Origin: Lewinellaceae bacterium
GTDB taxonomy: Bacteria; Bacteroidota; Bacteroidia; Chitinophagales; Saprospiraceae
Assembly: GCA_020636375.1 (NCBI GenBank)
Contig: JACJXZ010000020.1
Location: 62,001-126,000, forward strand
Direction of reading: 5' to 3'
Length of the DNA stretch: 64,000 nucleotides
Each line of letters opens with the position of its first letter. Position 1 is the first letter of the stretch. Shown here piece by piece: positions 52,022 through 60,291 of the stretch. The position numbers and the translations under genes were made by a program. The notes below the pieces were generated by a model. That model saw nothing but the letters and a program-made list of their open reading frames with translations. It had not been told where the DNA came from and ran no database searches.

Positions 52022-53364
52022 CAGTCATCCGTCATCTTGAACGTATTCAGAAATCCGGTGTGGAAGTTCCCTTTCCGGAAGTTTTCGTCTTTCATCAGCC
52101 TTTGGTGGAAGGGCACGGTCGTTTTGACCCCTTCGATGATAAACTCGTCGAGCGCCCGCTCCATTTTGGTGATGCACTCCTCGCGGGTTGGTGCCCGGCA
52201 GATGAGTTTGGCGATCATAGAGTCGTAGTAAGGCGGGATATTGTAGCCGGCGTAGACGTGGGTATCGACGCGGACCCCGTGGCCTTTGGAGCTGTGGAAG
52301 GAGGCGATCCTTCCGGGGCTGGGGCGGAAGCCGTTGAAGGGGTCTTCGGCGTTGATCCGGCACTCGATGGCGTGGGCGTTGGGGAAGTAGTTGCCGCCCG
52401 TGATCAGCTCGCCGGCGGCGATCTTGATCTGTTCCTTGATGAGGTCGTGGTCGATCACTTCCTCCGTCACCGGGTGTTCCACCTGTATCCGGGTGTTCAT
52501 TTCCATGAAGTAGAAATTCCGGTGTTTGTCGACCAGGAATTCGACGGTGCCGACGCCTTCGTAGTCGATGGCCTCGCCGGCGAGCACGGCGGCGGCGCCC
52601 ATTTCCTTGCGCAGTTCGTCGGTCATGAAGGGAGAGGGGCACTCTTCCACCAGTTTCTGGTGGCGGCGCTGGATGGAGCAATCGCGTTCGGAGAGGTGGA
52701 CGACCTTGCCCTTCTGGTCGCCGGCGATCTGGAATTCGATGTGGCGGGGTTCCTCCACGAATTTTTCGATGTAGATGCCGTCGTTGCCGAAGGCGGCTTT
52801 AGCTTCCTGGCGGGCGCGGTCCCAGTTGTTTTCAAAATCCTTTTCTTCCAGGACGATGCGCATGCCTTTGCCGCCGCCGCCGGCGGTTGCTTTGAGGATG
52901 ATGGGGTAGCCGATCTCCGAGGCGATTTTTTTACCCTGTTTCAGGTCTTTGACCAGGCCTTCGGACCCCGGGATGACCGGCACGCCGGCTTTGATCATGG
53001 TCTCTTTGGCTGTGATCTTGTCCCCCATTTTGCGGATTTGTGCCGGCGTAGGGCCGATAAATTTGATGCCGTATTCTGCACAGACCTCGGCGAAGTCGGC
53101 GTTTTCGGCCAGGAACCCGTAACCGGGGTGGACGGCGTCGGCGTTGGTGATCTCCACAGCGGCCATGATGCGGGGCACGCTGAGGTAGGACTCCGCCGAG
53201 GAAGGCGGGCCGATGCAGACGGCTTCGTCAGCGAAGCGCACATGGAGGCTTTCCCGGTCGGCAGTGGAGTAGACCGCTACGGTCTTGATCCCCATTTCCC
53301 GGCAGGTGCGGATGATGCGCAGGGCGATTTCGCCACGGTTAGCGATGAGTATTTTTTCGAACAT
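52021..53364 (-). CDS. accC: Acetyl-CoA carboxylase, biotin carboxylase subunit
   Basis: 447 residues, standard AccC length. ANRGEIALRIIRTCREMGIK, VHPGYGFLAENADFAEVC, the ATP-grasp Gly-rich loop KATAGGGGKGMRIV and EMNTRIQVEHPVTE are all present. It carboxylates the biotin of AccB with bicarbonate and ATP. It follows accB after 79 bp. The carboxyltransferase genes are not in the window. Confidence 0.97.
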   Translation of the reverse strand: MFEKILIANRGEIALRIIRTCREMGIKTVAVYSTADRESLHVRFADEAVCIGPPSSAESYLSVPRIMAAVEITNADAVHPGYGFLAENADFAEVCAEYGIKFIGPTPAQIRKMGDKITAKETMIKAGVPVIPGSEGLVKDLKQGKKIASEIGYPIILKATAGGGGKGMRIVLEEKDFENNWDRARQEAKAAFGNDGIYIEKFVEEPRHIEFQIAGDQKGKVVHLSERDCSIQRRHQKLVEECPSPFMTDELRKEMGAAAVLAGEAIDYEGVGTVEFLVDKHRNFYFMEMNTRIQVEHPVTEEVIDHDLIKEQIKIAAGELITGGNYFPNAHAIECRINAEDPFNGFRPSPGRIASFHSSKGHGVRVDTHVYAGYNIPPYYDSMIAKLICRAPTREECITKMERALDEFIIEGVKTTVPFHQRLMKDENFRKGNFHTGFLNTFKMTDD

Positions 53365-53443
53365 ACTTTATTCAATTGAGGTGCTGCAACAATAGCTCCC
53401 CTTCCGCGAGGCAGGGAAGCGCAGGCCCCGGGGGTGCCGCAGG

Positions 53444-53995
53444 TCAGGCCGGTTCGACCAAAAAGAGGATCTGGTCGTACTCCACGGGTTGGGCATCTTC
53501 CACCATCACCTTAACGATCTTGCCGGAGATTTCGGATTCTATCTCGTTGAAGAGTTTCATCGCTTCGACGATGCAGACCACCTGGCCGACCTCGACGATG
53601 TCTCCCACTTTGATATAAGGCGGTTTTTCCGGCGAGGAAGACCGGTAGAAGGTACCCACGATCGGAGACCGGATCTCGGTATAATTGCCGGTTCCTTCTG
53701 CCTTGTCGGAGGCCGGCGTTTCGGCCTCCGGCGCAGGTTGCGGCTTAGGCTGGGCCGGCTGAGAGGGCGAAGGCGGCGGCGGCGCGTATGGCTGCTGTAC
53801 CGGCGGCATCTGTATGATGGGTGCCTGCTGAGCCTGGCCCGATGCGGCAGGATAGCTCTGTTGCTGCTGTCTTTTTAGTTTTTCGTATTTGTTGGTGCGG
53901 ATGGCAAGCTCAAATTCGCCGTCCTTAATTTTAAATTCGGTCAGGTTAGATTTATTGATCATTTTGACCAACTCCTGAATTTCCTTAAAAGTCAT
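53444..53995 (-). CDS. accB: Acetyl-CoA carboxylase, biotin carboxyl carrier protein
   Basis: 183 residues: N-terminal helix (FKEIQELVKMINKSNLTEFK), a Pro/Gln-rich flexible linker at about 43-95, and the biotinyl domain with Lys147 in VEAMKLFNEI. It starts 5 bp after the efp stop and precedes accC. Confidence 0.97.
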   Translation of the reverse strand: MTFKEIQELVKMINKSNLTEFKIKDGEFELAIRTNKYEKLKRQQQQSYPAASGQAQQAPIIQMPPVQQPYAPPPPSPSQPAQPKPQPAPEAETPASDKAEGTGNYTEIRSPIVGTFYRSSSPEKPPYIKVGDIVEVGQVVCIVEAMKLFNEIESEISGKIVKVMVEDAQPVEYDQILFLVEPA

Positions 53996-54000
53996 AGGCG

Positions 54001-54567
54001 TTATTGTTTTACGCGTTCCATGTAGGCATTCGTTGAAGTATCGACCTTGACCAGGTCGCCCTGGTTGATGAACAAGGGCACCCGCACTTCGGCGCCGGTT
54101 TCGACCTTGGCCGGCTTGAGGGTGTTCGTCGCCGTATCTCCTCTGACGCCCGGTTCGGTATAGGTTACCTCCAGGATGACATACTGGGGCATCTCCAGGG
54201 TGAGCGGCACCTCTTTTTCGGCGTGGAAAAGGATTTCTACCTCCAGCCCTTCCTTCATCAGCCCCGGGTTTTCCAGAAACTCCTCCCGGAGGGCGACCTG
54301 TTCGAAGGTCTCCTGGTTCATGAAATGGTACCCCATTTCATCATTGTAGAGATACTGGAATTTCCGGCGTTCGACCCTTACTTCATCGACCTTATGGCCG
54401 GCGGTAAACGTATTGTCGATGACGCGCCCGGTAGTCAGGCTCTTCAGCTTGGTCCGCACGAAGGCGTTGCCTTTACCCGGCTTAACATGCTGGAATTCAA
54501 CGATGGTGTAGGTGTCGTTGTTGAATTCGATGCACATTCCTTTGCGAATATCAGAAGTTGTTGCCAT
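54001..54567 (-). CDS. efp: Translation elongation factor P
   Basis: 188 residues with three beta-barrel domains. FQHVKPGKGNAFVRTKLK carries the tip Lys32 that reaches the peptidyl-transferase centre and relieves stalling at polyproline. Which modification applies cannot be told; no epmA/epmB is visible. The Pro-rich AccB encoded next door would benefit. A TATCTTTG -7 element lies 42 bp upstream. Confidence 0.97.
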   Translation of the reverse strand: MATTSDIRKGMCIEFNNDTYTIVEFQHVKPGKGNAFVRTKLKSLTTGRVIDNTFTAGHKVDEVRVERRKFQYLYNDEMGYHFMNQETFEQVALREEFLENPGLMKEGLEVEILFHAEKEVPLTLEMPQYVILEVTYTEPGVRGDTATNTLKPAKVETGAEVRVPLFINQGDLVKVDTSTNAYMERVKQ

Positions 54568-54608
54568 TGCTTAATGCTCTGTTTTTTTGGCTTTAAATTT
54601 TTGCCCTG

Positions 54609-54616
54609 CAAAGATA
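54609..54616 (-). promoter_or_regulatory. -7 element (TATCTTTG) for efp-accB-accC
   Basis: Exact TAnnTTTG on the minus strand; the leader to the efp ATG would be about 35 nt. The -33 region has no clear TTG. Confidence 0.5.
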
Positions 54617-54729
54617 GGAAAATTGTCGGTGATTGGGCTGTTCGCAGTTCGGTTGTTCGCGGTTTGCCCACTGGCGGATACCGAAAGCCGAACAATGAAC
54701 CCATGAGCCCCTGGGACAATGAAACACTT

Positions 54730-55719
54730 CTAATACGCCCACTTCACATAAACCGCCCCCCAGGTGAAGCCGCCGCCGAAGGCCGTGAGGATGAGGTTGT
54801 CTCCCGGCCGGAGTTGGCTTTCCCATTCCCACAGGCAGAGGGGGATCGTCGCTGCGGTGGTATTGCCGTATTTGTGAATGTTGATCATCATTTTCTCCAG
54901 GGGGAAATCGGCCATCCGGGCCACCTGCTCGATGATCCGGCGGTTGGCCTGGTGCGGGACGACCCAGCTGACGTCGTCCACGGACAAACTGTTGCGCTGC
55001 ATCACTTCCCCGACTATATCTGCCATGCCCGAAACGGCTGCTTTGAATACCGGCGCTCCGTTCTGATAGACAAAATGCTCGCGATGCTCTACTGTTTCCC
55101 GGCTCGCGGGATACCGGGAACCGCCGGCTTTCTGAAAGAGGAAAACGTGGCCGGCGCCATCGCTTCTCAGAAGGGAGTCCTGTATGCCCGGGCCGCTGGT
55201 ATCGGGTTCCAGGAGGACGGCCGCCGCCCCGTCTCCGAACAGGATACAGGTGGACCGGTCCGTGTAATCTACGATGGAGGACATTTTGTCGGCCCCGACG
55301 ACCACTACTTTTTTATGGGCGCCGCTTTCGATGAAGCGGCTGGCCGTCGTCAAAGCGTAGAGGAAGCCGGTGCAGGCGGCGTGCAGGTCAAAGCAGAAAC
55401 CATGGCGAATGCCGAGGGCGTCGCCGATGAGGTTGGCCGTATCCGGGAATTGCATGTCCGGCGTGACAGTGGCGCAGATCATCAGGTCCACCTCCTCCGG
55501 AGCTGTTCCGGTTTTCTCCAGCAACCCCCTCACCGCCTCAATCCCCATAGTGGAAGTGCCTTTGCCTTCCCCCTTCAGGATACGGCGTTCCTGTATGCCG
55601 GTGCGGGCGCGGATCCATTCATCGTTGGTGTCGACCATTCGCTCCAGTTCGGCGTTGGTCAATATGTAATCAGGGACATACCCTTGTACCCCGGTGATCG
55701 CTGCGCGGATCTTGGACAT
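54730..55719 (-). CDS. fabH: Beta-ketoacyl-ACP synthase III
   Basis: 329 residues from MSKIRAAITGVQGYVPDYIL. Active-site Cys116 in DLHAACTGFLYAL, His in VVPHQANRRII and Asn in NIHKYGNTTAATIP form the Cys-His-Asn triad. It condenses acetyl-CoA with malonyl-ACP to start fatty-acid synthesis, which fits the accBC genes downstream. The frame is open 120 bp upstream without homology. plsX and rpmF, often adjacent, are absent here. Confidence 0.96.
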   Translation of the reverse strand: MSKIRAAITGVQGYVPDYILTNAELERMVDTNDEWIRARTGIQERRILKGEGKGTSTMGIEAVRGLLEKTGTAPEEVDLMICATVTPDMQFPDTANLIGDALGIRHGFCFDLHAACTGFLYALTTASRFIESGAHKKVVVVGADKMSSIVDYTDRSTCILFGDGAAAVLLEPDTSGPGIQDSLLRSDGAGHVFLFQKAGGSRYPASRETVEHREHFVYQNGAPVFKAAVSGMADIVGEVMQRNSLSVDDVSWVVPHQANRRIIEQVARMADFPLEKMMINIHKYGNTTAATIPLCLWEWESQLRPGDNLILTAFGGGFTWGAVYVKWAY

Positions 55720-55849
55720 AGCAGAGCAGGGATTAGTTAAGTGAAAATCGAGCGCAAGGTAGGAAAAATGTGGGATAGTTCTGAATGGGGGGCGGTTGTC
55801 AGTTGTTCGTTGTGAGTTGTTTGTTGGGGCAAACAACAACCGGCAACCA

Positions 55850-57337
55850 TCAATACCCCGCTTCCTGCGGCCGGGAGATCAGCCACAGCCCCAGGAACGT
55901 CAGCACGCCGTTGAGGGCGATGATCAGGAAGCCGAACTCAAAACCGGAAAACCAGTGAGGCGCATTGGCATTGAGGACATAGGATAACACTGGCGCGGCA
56001 ATACAAACCGGGACAACCCAAGTGGAACGCACCGCCCTTTGGGTAAACATGCCGAACGCGAAAAGCCCGAGGATAGGCCCGTAGGTGTATCCGGCGGCGA
56101 TGAAGAGCTGGCTGATCACCGCGTCGTTGTTTAAAGCGTTGAAGGCCACGATGATGATGAGCAACACCAGGGATATGCCGACGTGCACGATGGTACGGGT
56201 GCGCCGTTTGGATTCTTCGTCGGCTTCGCTCTTTTCAAATCCCAGGAAGTCCACGCAAAAGGAGGTGGTCAGAGCAGTCAGGGCCGAGTCCGCGCTGGAA
56301 TAGGCTGCCGCGATCAGGCCCAGGACGAAAAGCACACCCACCGCCGGCGAGAGGTGGCGGAGGGCGATCAGCGGGAACAGCTCGTCGGTCTGGGGCGGCG
56401 TTTCCAGCCCGATGCTGGCGGCGTAGATGTACAGCAGGGCCCCGAGGGAAAGGAACATAAAATTGGCGAAGACCAGGATAATGCTGAAGGTATAGACGTT
56501 CTTCTGCGCTTCGCCGATATTGCGGCAACTCAGGTTCTTCTGCATCATATCCTGGTCCAGCCCCGTCATCACGATAGCGATCAGCGCTCCGCTGATGAAT
56601 TGTTTGAAGAAGTTGTTGGGGTCGTTCCATCCGCCGTCAAAAAAGAAGAGCTGGGAATAGTCGCTGGCCTGTACCATGGCTGCCAGCCCCGCCACGTTGG
56701 TCTCCAGGGCGTTGCCGATGGAAATAATGGTGAGGATCACAGCGGTGAGCATGCATACCGTCTGCAGGGTGTCCGTATATACGATCGTATTGATCCCTCC
56801 TTTGAAGGTATATATCCAGATCAGGACGATGGTGACGGCGACGGTAGCGATGAACGGGATGCCGAAAGGCCCCAGGACGAACTGCTGCAGGACCATAGCC
56901 ACCAGATAGAGCCGGAAGGCTGAGCCAATGACCCGGGAAAGCATAAAGTATGCCGCGCCGGTTTTGTAGGCGTGGTAGCCCAGCCGGTGCTCCAGGAAGG
57001 TGTAGATGGAGGTCAGGTTCATGCGGTAGTACAACGGCAGCAACACCTGGGCGATGACCAGGTATCCCAGCAGGTAGCCGAACACCATCTGCATGTAAGA
57101 AAAGGACTGGTTGGCGCCGCCGGCCCCTACGACCCCCGGTATGGAGATAAAGGTGACCCCCGAAAGCGACGCCCCGATCATGCCGATGGCGACCAGCAGC
57201 CAGGGGGATTTTCTACCCGCCAGGAAGAATTCGGCATTGCCCGCTTTGCGCCCTGTGAAGTATGATACCGTGATCAGCAACAGGAAGTACGCCGCTATGA
57301 TGCCGAGGATGAATGTGGGTGTCAATTGGTTGATCAT
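55850..57337 (-). CDS. Sodium:solute symporter (SSS family)
   Basis: 495 residues with about 13 hydrophobic segments. GAGGANQSFSYMQMVFGYLL, FKGGINTIVYTDTLQTVCML and GLIAAAYSSADSALTALTTS are SSS landmarks (the last carries the Ser pair of the sodium site). The substrate is not predictable; relatives move sugars, sialic acid, amino acids or iodide. It has its own promoter at 57365 and lies upstream of fabH after 130 bp with an AACAAC-rich short inverted repeat. Confidence 0.93.
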   Translation of the reverse strand: MINQLTPTFILGIIAAYFLLLITVSYFTGRKAGNAEFFLAGRKSPWLLVAIGMIGASLSGVTFISIPGVVGAGGANQSFSYMQMVFGYLLGYLVIAQVLLPLYYRMNLTSIYTFLEHRLGYHAYKTGAAYFMLSRVIGSAFRLYLVAMVLQQFVLGPFGIPFIATVAVTIVLIWIYTFKGGINTIVYTDTLQTVCMLTAVILTIISIGNALETNVAGLAAMVQASDYSQLFFFDGGWNDPNNFFKQFISGALIAIVMTGLDQDMMQKNLSCRNIGEAQKNVYTFSIILVFANFMFLSLGALLYIYAASIGLETPPQTDELFPLIALRHLSPAVGVLFVLGLIAAAYSSADSALTALTTSFCVDFLGFEKSEADEESKRRTRTIVHVGISLVLLIIIVAFNALNNDAVISQLFIAAGYTYGPILGLFAFGMFTQRAVRSTWVVPVCIAAPVLSYVLNANAPHWFSGFEFGFLIIALNGVLTFLGLWLISRPQEAGY

Positions 57338-57364
57338 ACAGATGCCTGCTGGTTAAAAGCAAGG

Positions 57365-57393
57365 CAAATATAGCAAAATTGAGAAAAGGGCAA
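57365..57393 (-). promoter_or_regulatory. Promoter of the symporter gene
   Basis: Minus strand: TTG (57393-57391), 18-bp spacer, TATATTTG (57372-57365); the expected start near 57358 gives a leader of about 20 nt. Confidence 0.65.
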
Positions 57394-57477
57394 GAAAATG
57401 CCGCCGCATTAGGAAGGCTGGGGAATACCATTGCCCGGAGAAAAAGAGTTGAGTATATTAGAGCCAAATCCGTCCTT

Positions 57478-58095
57478 ATGAAAAAGACCCCTCTCATCCT
57501 ACTCTGCTTCTTTTCCCTTTTTTTAGTTGCCTGTGGCGGCAATTCCAATGAAAAAGCCGGGCAGCAAAATCAGGCTGCGCAACAGGAAGAACCAGCCGGG
57601 CCGGTCGACGAAGACCAGGCCATCCTGCAGCTTTCGGCCTACCTCATCGCCGAACCGCAAAGCCAGGCGGAAAAAGACCAGAACGCCATCGTCAACTACG
57701 CCATCGACGAGCTCATCCCGCTGGAGCGCAGCCGAACCGGCCTGCTGTACCGCATTATCCATGAAGGCGAAGGCGAAAAGCTGCAGTGGGGCGACTACAT
57801 CTCCGTCCACTACAAAGGCTATTTCCTGGACGGCCGGGTGTTCGACTCTTCCTACCGCCGGGATAAGCCGTTGCGGTTCTACATCGGCAATATGATCCCC
57901 GGCTGGAACGAGGGCCTGCAGCTGATCGCCCCCGGAGGGCGCATACAGTTGTTCGTGCCTTCTGCTCTGGGCTACGGCGAAAAGGGCCTGCCGGATGGAA
58001 AGGAGGGGTTTCTGGTGCCGCCCGATACGCCTTTGGCGTTTGAGGTGGAGGCTATTGAAATCGTAGAGGGCGGGTCGCGGGGGGAAGGGCAATGA
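57478..58095 (+). CDS. FKBP-type peptidyl-prolyl isomerase lipoprotein
   Basis: 205 residues from MKKTPLILLCFFSLFLVA then Cys19 (lipobox). An Asn/Gln/Glu-rich linker and a helical region (about 40-85) precede the FKBP domain (DYISVHYKGYFLDGRVFDSS, IPGWNEGLQLIAPGGRIQLF, GYGEKGLPDGKEGFLVPPDT). Key FKBP residues Tyr and Asp (HYKG, FDSS) and Trp (GWNEG) are conserved. It likely assists folding of periplasmic or surface proteins, which are abundant here. The frame is open upstream to 57379 without support. Confidence 0.93.
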   Translation: MKKTPLILLCFFSLFLVACGGNSNEKAGQQNQAAQQEEPAGPVDEDQAILQLSAYLIAEPQSQAEKDQNAIVNYAIDELIPLERSRTGLLYRIIHEGEGEKLQWGDYISVHYKGYFLDGRVFDSSYRRDKPLRFYIGNMIPGWNEGLQLIAPGGRIQLFVPSALGYGEKGLPDGKEGFLVPPDTPLAFEVEAIEIVEGGSRGEGQ

Positions 58096-58160
58096 GTGGA
58101 GGCGGGGTGGATGAAAAAGCCGGTAGTGTATTAAGTCCGTTGACCTATGCCGCGGACCTG

Positions 58161-58240
58161 ATTGGTTTTCAAGAATTAAACAGGGGGGGTGCCGTGATAG
58201 TCGACAGGCGACATCACATCCCCTTATTAATATTTGAAAC
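58161..58240. repeat. Dispersed repeat, copy 2 (reverse of copy 1 at 4156)
   Basis: The complement of this segment matches 4168-4263 over about 80 bp, including TTTCAAATATTAATAAGGG, TGTCGACTATCACGGCA and CCCCCTGTTTAATT; it lacks the extra 17 bp of copy 1. It lies between convergent genes. Confidence 0.8.
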
Positions 58241-58345
58241 TCAATGAGGCCCGCTCTCCATTTGCACTGAAACTTCAACGGATTTAATACACCACCAAAA
58301 ATGCCAAAGGCAGACAACCCGCCTCCTACAAAATAGTGACATTAC

Positions 58346-60220
58346 TTATGGAAGTTTTACCAGCCGGCCGGATTGTACGCTTTCTCCGGCCAGAACAGAC
58401 ACAAAGTACACCCCCGGCGGCCAGCCTGCCAAATTGATGCGGTGCCGTACCTCCCCCTCAGAAAGACGTAAACTTTCTTGTTGGATGAGCTGCCCTGCGC
58501 TGCTCCGGATGCTCAGCCAGGTCCGGCCGGCGGGAAAGCCGTCGAGTTCCAGGTGCAATACTTCCGTAGCCGGGTTGGGGAACAAGCGCAGGGCCGGGGC
58601 AGGCTTTGCTGGCCTACTCTCCGCATTTACCAAAATATTTATATTCACCGCCACCGTGCTGTCGCAGCCCTGGGCACTGGCATAGTGCTGGATAAAGGAG
58701 GTGTCCTGTTCATACACCACCCCCTGGAAAGGCGTGCCGGCCTGCAGGGCCGTATCCAGCGTTAGGCTGTAAACCGGCCAGGCAGCGAGCTGCAGGGTTA
58801 TGGTGCTGTCGCAGCCCTGCGCGTCGGTGAAGGGAAAGGGGTAGGCGCCGGGCTCTTCAAAGACGGTATGCATAAAGTGAAAGGCCTCGCCCTCGCAAAA
58901 GCCGGTATCGATGACAGCAGGGGCAGGCGGGCAATCGATGGTGGTGAAGGCCGTGCTGCTACAGCCCTCCGCCGCCCCGTAGACATGGTTGTAGGGCACG
59001 ATAGTGGCAAAGAGCTGGGTGCTGGGCGGCAGGGCTTCGGTAAGCTGGTAGGCCGTATCCCAGCCCACGTCGGTGCGGGGCAGAATATCATCTCCGCCGG
59101 GGGCGGTGCCGAGCTGCAGGTAGTAGCCGTCGAAGCAGCCTTCGGCGGGCGGCCAGCGCAGCAGGGGAAATAGAGAGCTGTCTTGCACCGGCAGCAGCGC
59201 CGGGCCGCAGGGGGCGGGGCGGCCGCGATAGCGGTAAATTTTGCCTTTTCTGGTACAGAAATAGCCTACTGTATCGCTTGTCATAAAGACTTCCTGGACA
59301 AATATCTCTTCATTTTCTTCTATTGCAAGAGTATAGTGTTGTTTCCAGCTTTCGCCGCCGTCGGTAGTGACAAATATGCCCTTATTCGGGGCTACTCCTA
59401 TCCAGCCCAGGGTATCGTTGGCAAAGTAAATAGAAACGGGGCCTAAGAGTTCCTCCCCCATTATCGGATAGCAGTCCCAGGTATAGCCTCCATCCGTACT
59501 ACGGCAGACGGAATTGTCTTCGGCAGCTACCCAGCCCAACTGAGGGGTAAGAAAAAAAACATCAAAATAATCGCGGAACATAGACAACTGCAGCTCCCAG
59601 CTTTCGCCTCCGTCGGCGGTATGGTACAGGCGCCCATTAAAGCCGGAATTGCCAATTATCCAGCCATTGTTTTCGTCTACAAAATGGATTTCCCGGGCGT
59701 TTAAATCAGGGCTTGGAGATTGGGCTTGCCAGGTTCTTCCGCCGTCCGTAGTTCTTTGGGTAGAAACGTTCCAGGCAGAAATCCAACCCGTATCTCGGTT
59801 GATAAAAAACAAGCCGCCGATGATCCCGTTTTGGCCGGGAGCTAGGTCAAATGCCGACTCGTACCAGTCTTCCCCCCCATTATTGGTCCAATACGTGACG
59901 CTCAAGCTATTAGCGGAGATGCAGCCGTTTTGTTCATCAGTAAAAAAAATATTGTTGGGGTAAGGGCCGGAGGGAGTGAACATTTCCCAATTGTCGCCGC
60001 CATCTGTGGTCTTCATATAAAAACCGTCCTCAATACCCCCAGAGACAATATTGAAGCCGCAAGCCCAGCCAATCGAGTCATTAATGAAATGAATGTCCTC
60101 AAAAAAGGTATAATTAAAAACGTCTTCATAATCGTCATACACCAATTCCCAGCACTGCCCCCAGATGGTATTTAACAAAAACAAAAGAAAGAAAGAGAAA
60201 GAAAAAAGATGCCTTTTCAT
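58346..60220 (-). CDS. Secreted BNR/Ycf48-like repeat protein with T9SS tail
   Basis: 624 residues. Signal peptide MKRHLFSFSFFLLFLLNTIW. Residues 25-330 hold about six beta-propeller repeats of Ycf48/sortilin type (MKTTDGGDNWEMFTPSG, WTNNGGEDWYESAF, HTADGGESWELQL, FVTTDGGESWKQH), followed by a fibronectin-like part, a cysteine-containing stretch (GCDSTITLQLA repeated as GCDSTVAVNI), and a T9SS sorting domain (LRLFPNPATEVLHLEL ... GVYFVSVLAGESVQSGRLVK). The binding target is unknown. A hairpin terminator of the upstream gene lies 21 bp before its ATG, and TATATTTA at 60228-60235 may serve as its -7 element. Confidence 0.88.
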   Translation of the reverse strand: MKRHLFSFSFFLLFLLNTIWGQCWELVYDDYEDVFNYTFFEDIHFINDSIGWACGFNIVSGGIEDGFYMKTTDGGDNWEMFTPSGPYPNNIFFTDEQNGCISANSLSVTYWTNNGGEDWYESAFDLAPGQNGIIGGLFFINRDTGWISAWNVSTQRTTDGGRTWQAQSPSPDLNAREIHFVDENNGWIIGNSGFNGRLYHTADGGESWELQLSMFRDYFDVFFLTPQLGWVAAEDNSVCRSTDGGYTWDCYPIMGEELLGPVSIYFANDTLGWIGVAPNKGIFVTTDGGESWKQHYTLAIEENEEIFVQEVFMTSDTVGYFCTRKGKIYRYRGRPAPCGPALLPVQDSSLFPLLRWPPAEGCFDGYYLQLGTAPGGDDILPRTDVGWDTAYQLTEALPPSTQLFATIVPYNHVYGAAEGCSSTAFTTIDCPPAPAVIDTGFCEGEAFHFMHTVFEEPGAYPFPFTDAQGCDSTITLQLAAWPVYSLTLDTALQAGTPFQGVVYEQDTSFIQHYASAQGCDSTVAVNINILVNAESRPAKPAPALRLFPNPATEVLHLELDGFPAGRTWLSIRSSAGQLIQQESLRLSEGEVRHRINLAGWPPGVYFVSVLAGESVQSGRLVKLP

Positions 60221-60240
60221 GAGATGATAAATATAGTAAA

Positions 60241-60272
60241 GCCCTGAAGCCGTTGCACAACGGCTTCAGGGC
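60241..60272 (-). terminator. Strong hairpin between two T9SS genes
   Basis: GCCCTGAAGCCGTTG and its exact complement make a 15-bp stem with a 2-nt loop; the minus strand continues TTTACTATATTT. It follows the stop of the gene at 60292 by 19 bp. Confidence 0.85.
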
Positions 60273-60291
60273 AGAAGTTAGAAAATAGTAT

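Noticed and set aside
54223..55740. 505-codon plus-strand frame across efp and fabH
   Set aside because: Antisense to two well-conserved genes and crosses their intergenic promoter.
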